Assembly: GCA_963795795.1 (NCBI GenBank)
Contig: CAWCJS010000015.1
Location: 124,001-188,000, forward strand
DNA: 64,000 nucleotides
Reading direction: 5' to 3'
From: Palsa-504 sp963795795
GTDB lineage: Bacteria; Actinomycetota; Actinomycetes; Streptosporangiales; Streptosporangiaceae
Under the pieces are notes generated by a model. The model ran no database searches, was not told where the DNA came from, and worked only from the letters and a program-made list of their open reading frames with translations. The position numbers were made by a program, and so were the translations under genes. Below, piece after piece: positions 44,011 to 52,436 of the stretch; the stretch's first letter is position 1; every line of letters starts with the position of its first letter.

Positions 44011-44450
44011 CGGCTGTCCCCCCAGGAAGCCCGAGCTCACCGGCAGGAAGGCAGTTGGAGTGGCGCGACCACCTCTGCTGATGCCTGACAACCTTCCAGC
44101 CGATCTTCCGCAGCGCCACCCACGACACCGCTACCCAAACCTCCGCAACGTCTCTTACACCTCATTAATACCCGGCTTCTCGCCAGTTTCGCCGAGACCG
44201 GCCAGGGATGTACACCACTGCCACGAGCTCGCCACCCGGCGATGGCCAGCGCTTAGCGTCACTTCAATGTTACGGATCATTGCGTTTCTCTCAAATGTGG
44301 ACCTCTGCGCCCGCACCGGATGGCCGCGCCCGCTGCGGCTTCCACACTGCAAGACTCCAGCACGGCCAGCCGCTCGAGGCCAGGGCCGGCCTCCCCAGCG
44401 CATGCTCGCCGCTGGCTGCGCTAGAGGCGCGATGGTCCATACTTGGCGAT
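44011..44450. other. Spacer without a supported gene
   Basis: About 440 bases between the Sel1 NTPase and the family 2 glycosyltransferase. Short reading frames exist on both strands but none has coding character, a ribosome-binding site or a recognisable motif. It must hold the promoters of both divergent genes. Confidence 0.6.
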
Positions 44451-45287
44451 GTGGTGACCGTTATCGTCCCGGCGCACAACGAGGGCCGCGTCATCGGACG
44501 CCTGCTTGGACAACTCGTTTCCGGCGCTAGCCCCGATGAGCTAGATGTGATTGTGGTAGCCAACGGCTGCACCGACGATACGGCCCAGGTTGCCGCCGGT
44601 TACGGGCCGATGATCCGAGTGATATCGATTCCCGTTCCGTCAAAGCGCGAGGCCCTGGCGGCCGGTAACCAGGCGGCCACCACCTTCCCGCTGCTGTACG
44701 TCGATGCCGACGTGGAGCTAGGGGCTAAAGACGTCAGGGCGCTTTATCGAGCACTGCACAATCCTGGAATCCTCGCGGTCGCCCCGCAGCGGGTTCTCGC
44801 GTTGGAAGGTACGCCGCGGCTGGTGCGCTGGTACTACGACGTTTGGGCGCGGCTACCTGAAGTACGCAACGGACTGTTCGGCCGGGGTGTTATCGGTGTG
44901 AACGCGGCCGGACACGCGCGTATCGCCGACCTTCCTCCGTTGCTCGCTGATGACCTAGCCGCGTCGTTGGCCTTTACTCCAGACGAGCGCCTGATCGTGG
45001 AGGACGCGTGGGCCGTTGTCCACGTACCGCGCACGATGGCCGATCTCCTGCGTCGCCGTGTACGGGCTGAGACGGGTGTGACCCAGGTCGAGCATACTGA
45101 AGGCGCCCCAGCCTCAACCGCTAGGACGCGGCCAGCGGACTTGATTTCGATTGTCGCCCAGGAGCCACGAATGGTGCTCCGGATCCTTGTATTCCTCTCG
45201 ATAGCCGTCATCGCGCGGTCCCGAAGTCGCCGCGCGATGAAGAGGCGCGACCTCACGTGGCTGCGAGATGAGAGCAGTCGTCAGTAG
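44451..45287 (+). CDS. Family 2 glycosyltransferase (GT-A)
   Basis: A 278-residue inverting-type transferase. The N-terminal nucleotide-binding motif is VTVIVPAHNEGRVIGRLL, followed by VIVVANGCTDDTAQVA and the metal-binding DxD-like LLYVDADVELG. The second half is more diverged and ends in a helical segment (MVLRILVFLSIAVIARS) that may sit on the membrane. GTG codons at 44451 and 44454 are both possible starts; sequence upstream in frame is not coding-like. Part of the polysaccharide locus; the sugar transferred is unknown. Confidence 0.85.
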   Translation: MVTVIVPAHNEGRVIGRLLGQLVSGASPDELDVIVVANGCTDDTAQVAAGYGPMIRVISIPVPSKREALAAGNQAATTFPLLYVDADVELGAKDVRALYRALHNPGILAVAPQRVLALEGTPRLVRWYYDVWARLPEVRNGLFGRGVIGVNAAGHARIADLPPLLADDLAASLAFTPDERLIVEDAWAVVHVPRTMADLLRRRVRAETGVTQVEHTEGAPASTARTRPADLISIVAQEPRMVLRILVFLSIAVIARSRSRRAMKRRDLTWLRDESSRQ

Positions 45288-45303
45288 TACCGATGCGGGT
45301 ACG

Positions 45304-45334
45304 GCCTCAAGCCGACTAGCCGGCCTGAGGCTTT
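45304..45334. terminator. Bidirectional terminator between two convergent glycosyltransferase genes
   Basis: GCCTCAAGCCG (45304-45314) pairs with CGGCCTGAGGC (45321-45331) with one mismatch, followed by TTT. The stop codon of the minus-strand gene (45316-45318) lies in the six-base loop. Confidence 0.7.
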
Positions 45335-46137
45335 GAGGACTGTGCTGGCTGGTCAGCGCCCTGTGGCGCGCGGCGGCGGCCGTACCTGCGCAGTGCCTCG
45401 CGTGCGACTAGCGCGATAAATACAGCGTTCGTGGTCAGATACCGCCGACCGAGCCTGATCGGCTCCTGCTGCGCGCGGTAGAGCCATTCGAGACCGTGCT
45501 TCTGGTACCAGAGCGGAGCCCGCCGGGTGAGCCCAGCGAGCACGTCGAAGGACCCTCCGACACCATGCGTTACTCTCGCACCTGAAGCCTCACCCCACTG
45601 TTGGATAAAGAGCTCCTTCTTGGGCGATGACATCCCGACGAAGAGCAACTCGGGGGTACGACCGCGGATCTCCGCGACGAGATCTGCCTCCTCGTCGGCC
45701 TGGAAATATCCGTCATGGGCTCCGACGACATTGATCCCCGGGTACCTGCGGTCGACCTCGGCCACCATCTGCTTCAAGACATCGGGCCGTGCGCCGAGGA
45801 AATAGACACGGCTCTCTCGCGTGGCTGACTCGGCCAGCAGGGCCTCGAACAGGTCGATGCCCGCCACGCGTTCAGGCAATGGGTCCCGGAGAATCTGACT
45901 TGCCCACACGACAGACTGTCCGTCAGCCAGGATCATGCGGCACCCGCCCACAGCCTCGCGCAAGCGCTTATCCCGCCGCATGGCGACGATTTTGGCGGCG
46001 TTCACCACCCCGATTGATAGGTAATGGCCCTGTTCCACCGCGTCGATACACTCTTCCAAGGCCCGCACCAGGGTGAACCCGTCGATCGATACGCCGAGTA
46101 GATGCTTGCGGTCTCGGTCACGAGGGGTGTCATCCAT
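45316..46137 (-). CDS. WecG/TagA/CpsF-family glycosyltransferase
   Basis: A GT26-type enzyme of 273 residues that usually adds a sugar (for example ManNAc or ManNAcA) to a lipid-linked acceptor early in polymer assembly. Recognisable parts are SIGVVNAAKIVAMRRDKRLR, the conserved ILADGQSVVWASQIL, VYFLGARPDVLKQM and LLFVGMSSPKKELFIQQ, then THGVGGSFDVLAG. ATG 46137 is preceded by GGAG; the frame extends to 46254 but overlaps the upstream gene. The C-terminal basic helix (YRAQQEPIRLGRRYL) is typical for membrane association in this family. Confidence 0.9.
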   Translation of the reverse strand: MDDTPRDRDRKHLLGVSIDGFTLVRALEECIDAVEQGHYLSIGVVNAAKIVAMRRDKRLREAVGGCRMILADGQSVVWASQILRDPLPERVAGIDLFEALLAESATRESRVYFLGARPDVLKQMVAEVDRRYPGINVVGAHDGYFQADEEADLVAEIRGRTPELLFVGMSSPKKELFIQQWGEASGARVTHGVGGSFDVLAGLTRRAPLWYQKHGLEWLYRAQQEPIRLGRRYLTTNAVFIALVAREALRRYGRRRAPQGADQPAQSSKPQAG

Positions 46138-46184
46138 CACAACTCCAAACTCCTCGGAACGGGGGACCTGCCCCCGTCGCCGGA

Positions 46185-47411
46185 TTACGTCCCCGCCGCG
46201 CGCCCTTCGGACAGCCACGTATAGAGCAGCCAGCCAAGCTCGTACGGCCGACACTCATGATCGACGATTCCGGGAGGAAAGAACCGGTCAAGAAGCGATA
46301 TTCGCCACCCTGGACGAACCCGTGTGGATGCTGCTCGCAAGCCACGTACCGCCTTGCGGGGATCGGCGCGGGCTACCTTCCGCCACGTGATGGGCGGATC
46401 GTCGAGGACGAGGGCTTCTCGCGTCTCCGGCGCCTCTCTGAGCCAAGCAAGGCCGCGGCTGATGGAGTCCTGGTGACTTGCCCCACCCGCGTCGGCCAGG
46501 TCCATTAGGGCCATAGGGGCCATCGCATGTTGATGGACGCTGTAGACCGGATAGCCCTCAACGACGTCGCCGGACCTCGAGTCGTAGTGCCACCACCACT
46601 GACCGGCTTCGCCTTGAGCTGTACAGATAGCCTCGGCCGCCGTCTCCGCGATGGCCAGGGCCGACCGGTCATCCGCGCTGGCGTGCAGGCGCGCGAGGGC
46701 CTGCAACGGGTAAACCTGGTCAGCGAACGAGCCCACGTGATCCCGGTACCACGTCGCGCCGCCGTCGCCGGTAGCACGAGGAAAGAGCGCTCCGCGACGT
46801 GCCGCGATGAGCCGCCGCGTCGCTCGGTCTAGATGTTCCTCTGCGTCTGCCAGCGACCGAGCGGCGACCAGGGCTGAGACAGTCCACGCGGCGTCCACCA
46901 CATACGTCGGACGCGTCATGTCATCTACTTGAGCGAGTCGTTCCAGTGCCCGAGGCAGGGCATCGTGGCGGGACTCCGCGGCCGCCCAGCACGTCAGTGC
47001 TACGTCACCGAGGCCGGTCATCTCGTCTAGACGCATGGCGAGCCGGCCGACTAGCTCGTGGCCAGTCTCTCCAGCGAGTACGTCGCGCTGCGCGTGCTCG
47101 GGCAGCCGTAGCAGGCCCAGTGCCGTGATCGCTGCGTAGCGATCGCTTATACCGGCCGGAGTGAGCTTCCAGTTACCCGTTTGCTCGAGGACGCCATCCA
47201 GCCGGAACACGAACTCCCCGTCGCGGAAGGCCAGAGGCAGGCTACGGACGGTGATGCCGAGTAGCCGGAAAATGAGGTCTGCGCCCGTTGGATCGGCTTT
47301 CACGAGCCCATCCAGCCGTTGGGACGAGAATGCTGCTCCAAGGCTGCCATCGCCAGACGCCGCGTCACTCGTTTGTCCGCCGTGGCGGGCACGGTCAGTT
47401 GGAATATTCAC
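46185..47411 (-). CDS. Helical-toroid (six-hairpin-like) protein of the polysaccharide locus
   Basis: About 408 residues, no signal peptide. The sequence is built of repeated helical pairs with conserved aromatic positions: SFADQVYPLQALARLHA, GQWWWHYDSRSGDVVEGYPV, then YSVHQHAMAPMALMDL, and a final YELGWLLYTWLSEGRA. This resembles (alpha/alpha)6-barrel enzymes and prenyltransferase/cyclase-type toroids, and similar genes are found beside WecG-type transferases in actinobacteria. I do not assign an activity. GTG 47411 has a GGTGGGGG site upstream; ATG 47477 would add 22 residues. It lies 47 bases before the WecG-type gene on the same strand. Confidence 0.7.
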   Translation of the reverse strand: MNIPTDRARHGGQTSDAASGDGSLGAAFSSQRLDGLVKADPTGADLIFRLLGITVRSLPLAFRDGEFVFRLDGVLEQTGNWKLTPAGISDRYAAITALGLLRLPEHAQRDVLAGETGHELVGRLAMRLDEMTGLGDVALTCWAAAESRHDALPRALERLAQVDDMTRPTYVVDAAWTVSALVAARSLADAEEHLDRATRRLIAARRGALFPRATGDGGATWYRDHVGSFADQVYPLQALARLHASADDRSALAIAETAAEAICTAQGEAGQWWWHYDSRSGDVVEGYPVYSVHQHAMAPMALMDLADAGGASHQDSISRGLAWLREAPETREALVLDDPPITWRKVARADPRKAVRGLRAASTRVRPGWRISLLDRFFPPGIVDHECRPYELGWLLYTWLSEGRAAGT

Positions 47412-47616
47412 TAGGCCCCCACCTCGGGCCCATCGCCCGTAAGTCTGCCCCGGCAGGCCCGAGACGAGCCGCCACATACTCTTCGACGTCCGCGCAGCCT
47501 GAGTTGATTACTCTTACACTATACTCGTTATAAATCTGTTATGTAGAGCCATTTGATATCTCGAGCTAGTTAGTTGCGCCAGAACTCCCGAGGGTTATTT
47601 CTGCTATTCTACGGTC

Positions 47617-48402
47617 ATGAGGCATGCTGGTCCCACTGCCGTGCTGCTCGTGCTGTCTGAAGCTGAGCGGGCGGAGCTGGTGCGCCGGACGGCGCTGCCG
47701 GGGGGGCGGCAGGCTGAGCGGGCCCGGATCATCCTGGCGTGCGCCGAGGGAATGTCAAACGCCGGGGCTGCGCAGACGCTGGGGATGGCGGTCAAGTCGG
47801 TGTCCAAGTGGCGGCGCAGGTTCGCCGCGCAGCGGCTGGCCGGGCTGGAGGACGAAGCGCCGGTCGGCCAGCCGAAGGCCGAGCTGATCCTGGCGGACGC
47901 CGAGCGGGCCCAGCTGGAGCGGTGGGCCCGGCGCGCAAAGACCGCCCAGTATCTGGCCCTGCGCGCGAAGATCGTGCTGGCTTGCGCGGAGGGCAGGACG
48001 AACAAGCAGGTCGCCGCCGACTTGGGGCTGGATGAGTCGACCGTGGGCCGATGGCGAGCACGGTTCATCGCCTGCCGCCTGGATGGCCTGCACGACGAGC
48101 AGCGGCCGGGCAGGCCGCCGTCGATCACGCTGGACCAGGTACAGGAGGTGATCACCGCCACCTTGGAGGAGACGCCGCCGGACGCGACGCGCTGGACGCG
48201 GGCTTCGATGGCGGCGCGCTGCGGGCTATCCAAGTCCACCATCGGACGGATCTGGCAGAAGTTCGGCCTCAGGCCGCACTTAACCGGCACGTTCGAGCTC
48301 GGGTCTTACCTGGCAAAATATATAGTAAGAATTTGCGGCGCGACCCAATCGTTTCTTTTGCCCGCCCACGGCAATCCAGGATCGTGGAACGCCATGTTTT
48401 GA
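47617..48402 (+). pseudogene. Truncated IS630-family transposase
   Basis: The first ~230 codons match the N-terminal half of IS630-type transposases: two HTH segments (GMSNAGAAQTLGMAVKSVSKW and RTNKQVAADLGLDESTVGRW; each a winged-helix unit), and the conserved linker SMAARCGLSKSTIGRIWQKF, then GLRPHL. At about 48300 similarity ends abruptly; the DDE catalytic domain is absent and the frame continues into unrelated lower-GC sequence to a stop at 48402. No terminal inverted repeats could be confirmed. A dead insertion-sequence fragment. Confidence 0.85.
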
Positions 48403-48420
48403 TCGACGGTGATTAGCCCA

Positions 48421-49105
48421 TCAGACCGAAGGTCGTCTGGAAAGCACCGGTTCGGCAACGTTCTCTGACGGTCGTGCCGAAGGACGCCGACGACTGAAGT
48501 GCGGGCTGCCCCTCAATCGAATCGGGCGCTTGTCGAGAAAGGCCGAGACCAAGAATACTGCGATAATAGTGAGGACCGCGAGAGCTCCAAAGGTTCGTTT
48601 CGGATAACCCGTGAGCGGAACGGCACCTGCGGTTTCGGACAGCACATTTATGCTCGATCTGATTCACTGGGCTGATGCCGTCCCCCGCCTGCCGTTCCTT
48701 TAGCTCATTCGCTAGTACATTCATCACAGCAGAGAATGTACGCGCGGCATCGACTGGATCGGGAGCAGTGACGGAAATACCTGCATACGGGAGGGAGTAA
48801 TACGGATATTCAATATTATACAGGTTGACTAGACTTACGTTATAATCAACAGTTCCGCCCGCCTGGCGGACACGTTGCTCGGACTGCGGGCTCATCATTG
48901 ACCGGGCCATGAGGTCGGCTGTAACCAAGAATCCGTTGCCGAAAGCAAACGGGTTCCCCGACGTCTTGAACACCACTGTGGCGCTGTCGTTATACAGTGG
49001 TTTGGCGTGCTTAAGTTCATACCCAAGCACAGCTGCCAGCACGAGCACTATCATCACCGCGACCACGTGCCGTCTCATGAGTGCTGCTATGTCAAGGAGG
49101 CTCAT
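48421..49105 (-). CDS. Wzz/YveK-like chain-length protein (one extra base)
   Basis: A polysaccharide co-polymerase-type membrane protein. Near the N-terminus is a transmembrane helix (VVAVMIVLVLAAVLGY), then an extracytoplasmic domain with YNDSATVVFKTSGNPFAFGN. One base too many at about 48652 separates it from INVLSETAGAVPLTGYPKRT and the second transmembrane helix (FGALAVLTIIAVFLVSAFLD). Corrected length is about 227 residues. There is no kinase domain. It is divergent from a second Wzz-like gene, which suggests the two work together in controlling polymer length. Confidence 0.75.
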
Positions 49106-49174
49106 TAGCCGCGCTCCACATCGCTTCTCCGATTCACCCGACTCCTAGCCCCTCCGCCGTTGGCCAAGTGACCG

Positions 49175-49187
49175 TCATACTGTATGA
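49175..49187. promoter_or_regulatory. Palindrome between the two Wzz-like genes
   Basis: TCATAC-T-GTATGA is a perfect 13-base palindrome about 70 bases before one start and about 90 before the other. It could be an operator shared by the divergent pair, or part of a -10 region. Confidence 0.4.
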
Positions 49188-49273
49188 TATTGGATGTAGT
49201 GGCGCGATTCAAACCCGGGCCTAGGGAGCTTGGGAGCGCGGCACATGAGACGACGCAACGACGGGTGTACTTA

Positions 49274-50008
49274 ATGAATCTATCCGAGTCACTTCGGACT
49301 CTGCGTAAACGTTGGCTGCTGACTTCCTTGCTACTCTTTCTGGTCTTGGCCGCGACCGCGGCGGCCGCAGTCAAGCTGCCCAAGTCCTACCAGACCAGTT
49401 CGACCGTCGCCTTCCTCCCCTCGCAGACTAGCGCCAAGGCCTCCGGTAACAATCCGTATTTGGACTTTGGCTCATCGCTCAACATTGCTGCTGACGTCGT
49501 AGGCCGGAGAATGATGGACCCGGCGATCACCTCGGCCCTCGCCGCCCAGGGTTACTCCAGCACGTATCAGGTGGCAGATGCACCCAACGCGCCTGGACCT
49601 GTGCTGCTCGTCACGGTCACTGGTCATAATCAGGCTGCGGTGCAGCGCACACTCGGCGGCGTAACGAACGATATTGGCACGCAACTCGCGGCGATGCAGG
49701 CAGGAATCCCGTCCAAAGATCGGATCACCGAAATCGTTCTCGCGGTCTCGGCCAAGCCGACTACCCTCCGCAGCAAGGAGGCCCGGCCGATCGCGGCCGT
49801 ACTCGTTCTCGGGCTCGCCCTAGCCTTCGGCATACCATTGATCGCAGAGGGAATATCTGCACGGCGCCGGAGTCAGGACGAATCTGACATTGCGCCGAGT
49901 CCCCAGCTCGCAACCGATCTGTCTCCCTCATATCGATCGTTCGCCGCTCGTCCTCGTTACGGTTCGGCCTCCGCCGGCTTCAAGGGTCGTAATGGTAAGT
50001 CATCATGA
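49274..50008 (+). CDS. Wzz/YveK-like chain-length protein
   Basis: A 244-residue protein with two transmembrane helices (WLLTSLLLFLVLAATAAAA and PIAAVLVLGLALAFGIPLI) around an extracytoplasmic domain that starts KLPKSYQTSSTVAFLPSQ, as in capsule chain-length regulators. The cytoplasmic tail is Ser/Arg-rich, without a kinase. ATG 49274 gives the expected short N-terminus; the frame extends upstream without conserved sequence. It overlaps the next glycosyltransferase gene by 17 bases, so the two are cotranscribed. Confidence 0.78.
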   Translation: MNLSESLRTLRKRWLLTSLLLFLVLAATAAAAVKLPKSYQTSSTVAFLPSQTSAKASGNNPYLDFGSSLNIAADVVGRRMMDPAITSALAAQGYSSTYQVADAPNAPGPVLLVTVTGHNQAAVQRTLGGVTNDIGTQLAAMQAGIPSKDRITEIVLAVSAKPTTLRSKEARPIAAVLVLGLALAFGIPLIAEGISARRRSQDESDIAPSPQLATDLSPSYRSFAARPRYGSASAGFKGRNGKSS

Positions 50009-51062
50009 GCCTTTCACATCGCGGACCGTGGCGCGTGCAATATATCATTCCGCACGGACAGCCGCAATTCGCTATCGATACCCACCACTGAAAATTCCGA
50101 TCACCACGAGATCGGCGGCCTCAACGGTCTTCATGCTGTGTCCGGATTACGATATCCCATCTGGCGGAATAAGGGTTCAATACCGTCATGTCGACATCTT
50201 GAACGAGGCGGGAATCGATGCGACCATCTTGCACCAGCGTAAGGGCTTTCGCTGTAGCTGGTTCGATAACACGACACGTGTGACAGATATCCGTTCGGCG
50301 GCGGTAGGTCCCGACGATATCCTGGTGCTTTCAGAACTTGACCTGAATCAGTTGGCCCGGCTGAATCAGCACGTTCGCCATATTGTGCTGAATCAGAACG
50401 GCCATCTCACGTGGACGCGTGGCGGCGAAATCGTGGCACGCCACTATGCCACCGCGGCTGATCTTCTCGGCGTGATCGTTGTGTCTGAGCATAGCGCGCA
50501 GATGCTCAGCCACGCATATCCGCATCGGACGATCCGGTCTGTCCGCAACGGGATCGACGATGCGCTCTTTCACCCAGGAAACCAGTCGCCGCAGCGACGT
50601 ATCACGTACGCGCCGCGCCGCGGCCAGCAGGAAATCACTCAAGTGCTTTACATGTTGCGTGATCGCCTAGCGGGCTGGGAAGTTGTCAGCCTCGATGGAT
50701 TGCGCCAGACCGAGTTCGCGGCAGGCCTACGTTCCAGTCGAATCACGCTTTGCCTGTCGTACCAGGAAGGTTTCGGTTTGCCGGCGGCCGAGGCGATGGC
50801 GTGCGGTAACTACGTCATCGGATTTCATGGGTTTGGTGGACGAGAATTCTGGCGCCCGGAATTTAGCTGCCCGGTGGAGACAGGTGACGTCCTCGCGGTC
50901 GCCGAGGCGGTCGAGCGTGCCATTGCCGAGGATTCGGCCGACGAGAGCTGGTGTATTTCACGCGGCGAGCTGGCGTCCGCATTCGTCTTGGACGCCTACA
51001 GTCGCAAGCGGGAACTCGAGAGTGTCCGCGCGGCATACGCTGATCTACTAGCGATCGGATGA
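49992..51062 (+). CDS. Family 4-like glycosyltransferase
   Basis: A 356-residue GT-B enzyme. An N-terminal part with CPDYDIPSGGIRVQYRHVDI gives the glycine-rich acceptor-lobe motif. The second lobe has VRNGIDDALFHPGN, ITYAPRRGQQEITQVLYML, and the donor-binding LSYQEGFGLPAAEAMACGNY, where EGFGLPxxEAMA is the classic GT4 signature. ATG 49992 overlaps the Wzz-like gene. Lower G+C than the housekeeping region. The 3' end overlaps the convergent ligase gene by 15 bases. The sugar specificity is unknown. Confidence 0.88.
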   Translation: MVSHHEPFTSRTVARAIYHSARTAAIRYRYPPLKIPITTRSAASTVFMLCPDYDIPSGGIRVQYRHVDILNEAGIDATILHQRKGFRCSWFDNTTRVTDIRSAAVGPDDILVLSELDLNQLARLNQHVRHIVLNQNGHLTWTRGGEIVARHYATAADLLGVIVVSEHSAQMLSHAYPHRTIRSVRNGIDDALFHPGNQSPQRRITYAPRRGQQEITQVLYMLRDRLAGWEVVSLDGLRQTEFAAGLRSSRITLCLSYQEGFGLPAAEAMACGNYVIGFHGFGGREFWRPEFSCPVETGDVLAVAEAVERAIAEDSADESWCISRGELASAFVLDAYSRKRELESVRAAYADLLAIG

Positions 51063-52436
51063 TGTCAGACCGCCGCCAGCGCCCGCGGAAAATGCCAGCT
51101 GGCTCATTTGCAGGCGACCGAAGCTTGGCACAGGCGCCGTAGCACGCGATAGACGCCACAACGCTCCGGCGCACCCCAATATGATGAAGGTCAGGCTGGC
51201 CATCATCGGGAAGCCGAACGCATCAAATGTACCAAATGTGACTGCCGCTACCGCTATCGATCCCGCCAGGCACTGCCCCAAGTCACGAACCCCATGGTCA
51301 TCGCTGGCGCGGCGTGCGCTTCGTGCCGCGAACCAGCCGGTGACAAACAATCCGAGCAAGGCAAGCAAACCCACGAAACCAGCTTCGATGAGCGTATTGA
51401 GGAACTGGTCGTCGGTAAAGAAATAAGTTGCTGGCAAGAATGTTCCGAAACCGTGCCCGAGCCAAGGATGCTGGGAAATAAACGGAACGGCAGACGACCA
51501 GGCACCGGTCCGGGATGTGGTGCTTGAATCGGAAGAGAAGGCGAGGAACAGGTTTTTGATCGTCCCGAGCAGGCCATGTACCGTCAGGAAAAGCACGAAT
51601 GCCCCAAGGAGCACCGCGCCGTAGGCTCGCCACCGCTCCCGCCTGGTCCAAGTTGGCAGGAGCACGACACCTACGACGATGAGGGCCAAGATCCCAGTCC
51701 GGGATATAGTCATGACTTGAGCAGCCCCGATGAGAGCAACTTGCAACCACCGGCGATTCCGCAAGCCTAGCGCATCATTGCGGGCCAGGTATATGGCTAG
51801 CGGCAGGCAAGTGCCCACTACAGCTGCGAATTCAAGCGGGTTTATAGCCGTGACCGAAGGCCGGACCAGGTCACCGCGTATCTCCGTTTCCAGGAACGTT
51901 GCGCTATCGGACAAGCCGGGGATGTTTATGTACTTGGCCAGATTGTCGCCGGTGAGGGTCTGGAAAATGCCGAGTACGCTTAGTGCTGTGGCGCCTGCCA
52001 CGATCCTGCGCACCAGCGTTTGCAGGCGATCAATGCTGGCTATGCCGTCCGTGGTGACCAGCAGGACCCCTAGCCACCCGGCGACCAGGATGGGCCCTCG
52101 ATCGAGGCCATTGAGCTCGGACGTGGGCATCGCGTGTCGACTGGCCGAGAGATATGTCGCCAGGATGGCACAAAGGAACATCAAGGCTGCGAACCGCACG
52201 GGTTGACGGCCCCGGGCCAGTTCGGTGGCCGGGTTGAGCCAGGTGAACAGGTACCAGCCAAACAATGCATCCCCCACCAGGGTCGCAGGCGTGCCTGCGC
52301 CGCCAAGTGGCGCGAAAACCAGTCGTGAGGGGATCGCCATGAGCAGCACGAGAAACACGGTCAACATCGCGACAGCGTCGAGGCCCTGGATACTGCTCGT
52401 GACTTTGCGCGCGAGGACGATCGGTCGATTAGCCAC
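51048..52436 (-). CDS. O-antigen ligase/polymerase-like membrane protein (Wzy_C family)
   Basis: A 462-residue protein with about 11-12 membrane helices and a large outer loop. The family signature is visible in AQVMTISRTGILALIVVGV and in the periplasm-facing loop TSRTGAWSSAVPFISQHPWL, then GHGFGTF with the conserved His. In a Wzx/Wzy-type pathway such a protein polymerises or ligates flipped repeat units. GTG 52436 shares its G with the TAG stop of the aminotransferase gene, so they are coupled. Confidence 0.87.
   Translation of the reverse strand: MANRPIVLARKVTSSIQGLDAVAMLTVFLVLLMAIPSRLVFAPLGGAGTPATLVGDALFGWYLFTWLNPATELARGRQPVRFAALMFLCAILATYLSASRHAMPTSELNGLDRGPILVAGWLGVLLVTTDGIASIDRLQTLVRRIVAGATALSVLGIFQTLTGDNLAKYINIPGLSDSATFLETEIRGDLVRPSVTAINPLEFAAVVGTCLPLAIYLARNDALGLRNRRWLQVALIGAAQVMTISRTGILALIVVGVVLLPTWTRRERWRAYGAVLLGAFVLFLTVHGLLGTIKNLFLAFSSDSSTTSRTGAWSSAVPFISQHPWLGHGFGTFLPATYFFTDDQFLNTLIEAGFVGLLALLGLFVTGWFAARSARRASDDHGVRDLGQCLAGSIAVAAVTFGTFDAFGFPMMASLTFIILGCAGALWRLSRATAPVPSFGRLQMSQLAFSAGAGGGLTSSDR

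Noticed and set aside
44060..44530. Possible 156-residue gene in the spacer upstream of the family 2 glycosyltransferase
   Set aside because: Translation is Arg/Pro/His-rich without motif or ribosome-binding site and runs into the glycosyltransferase in the wrong frame.
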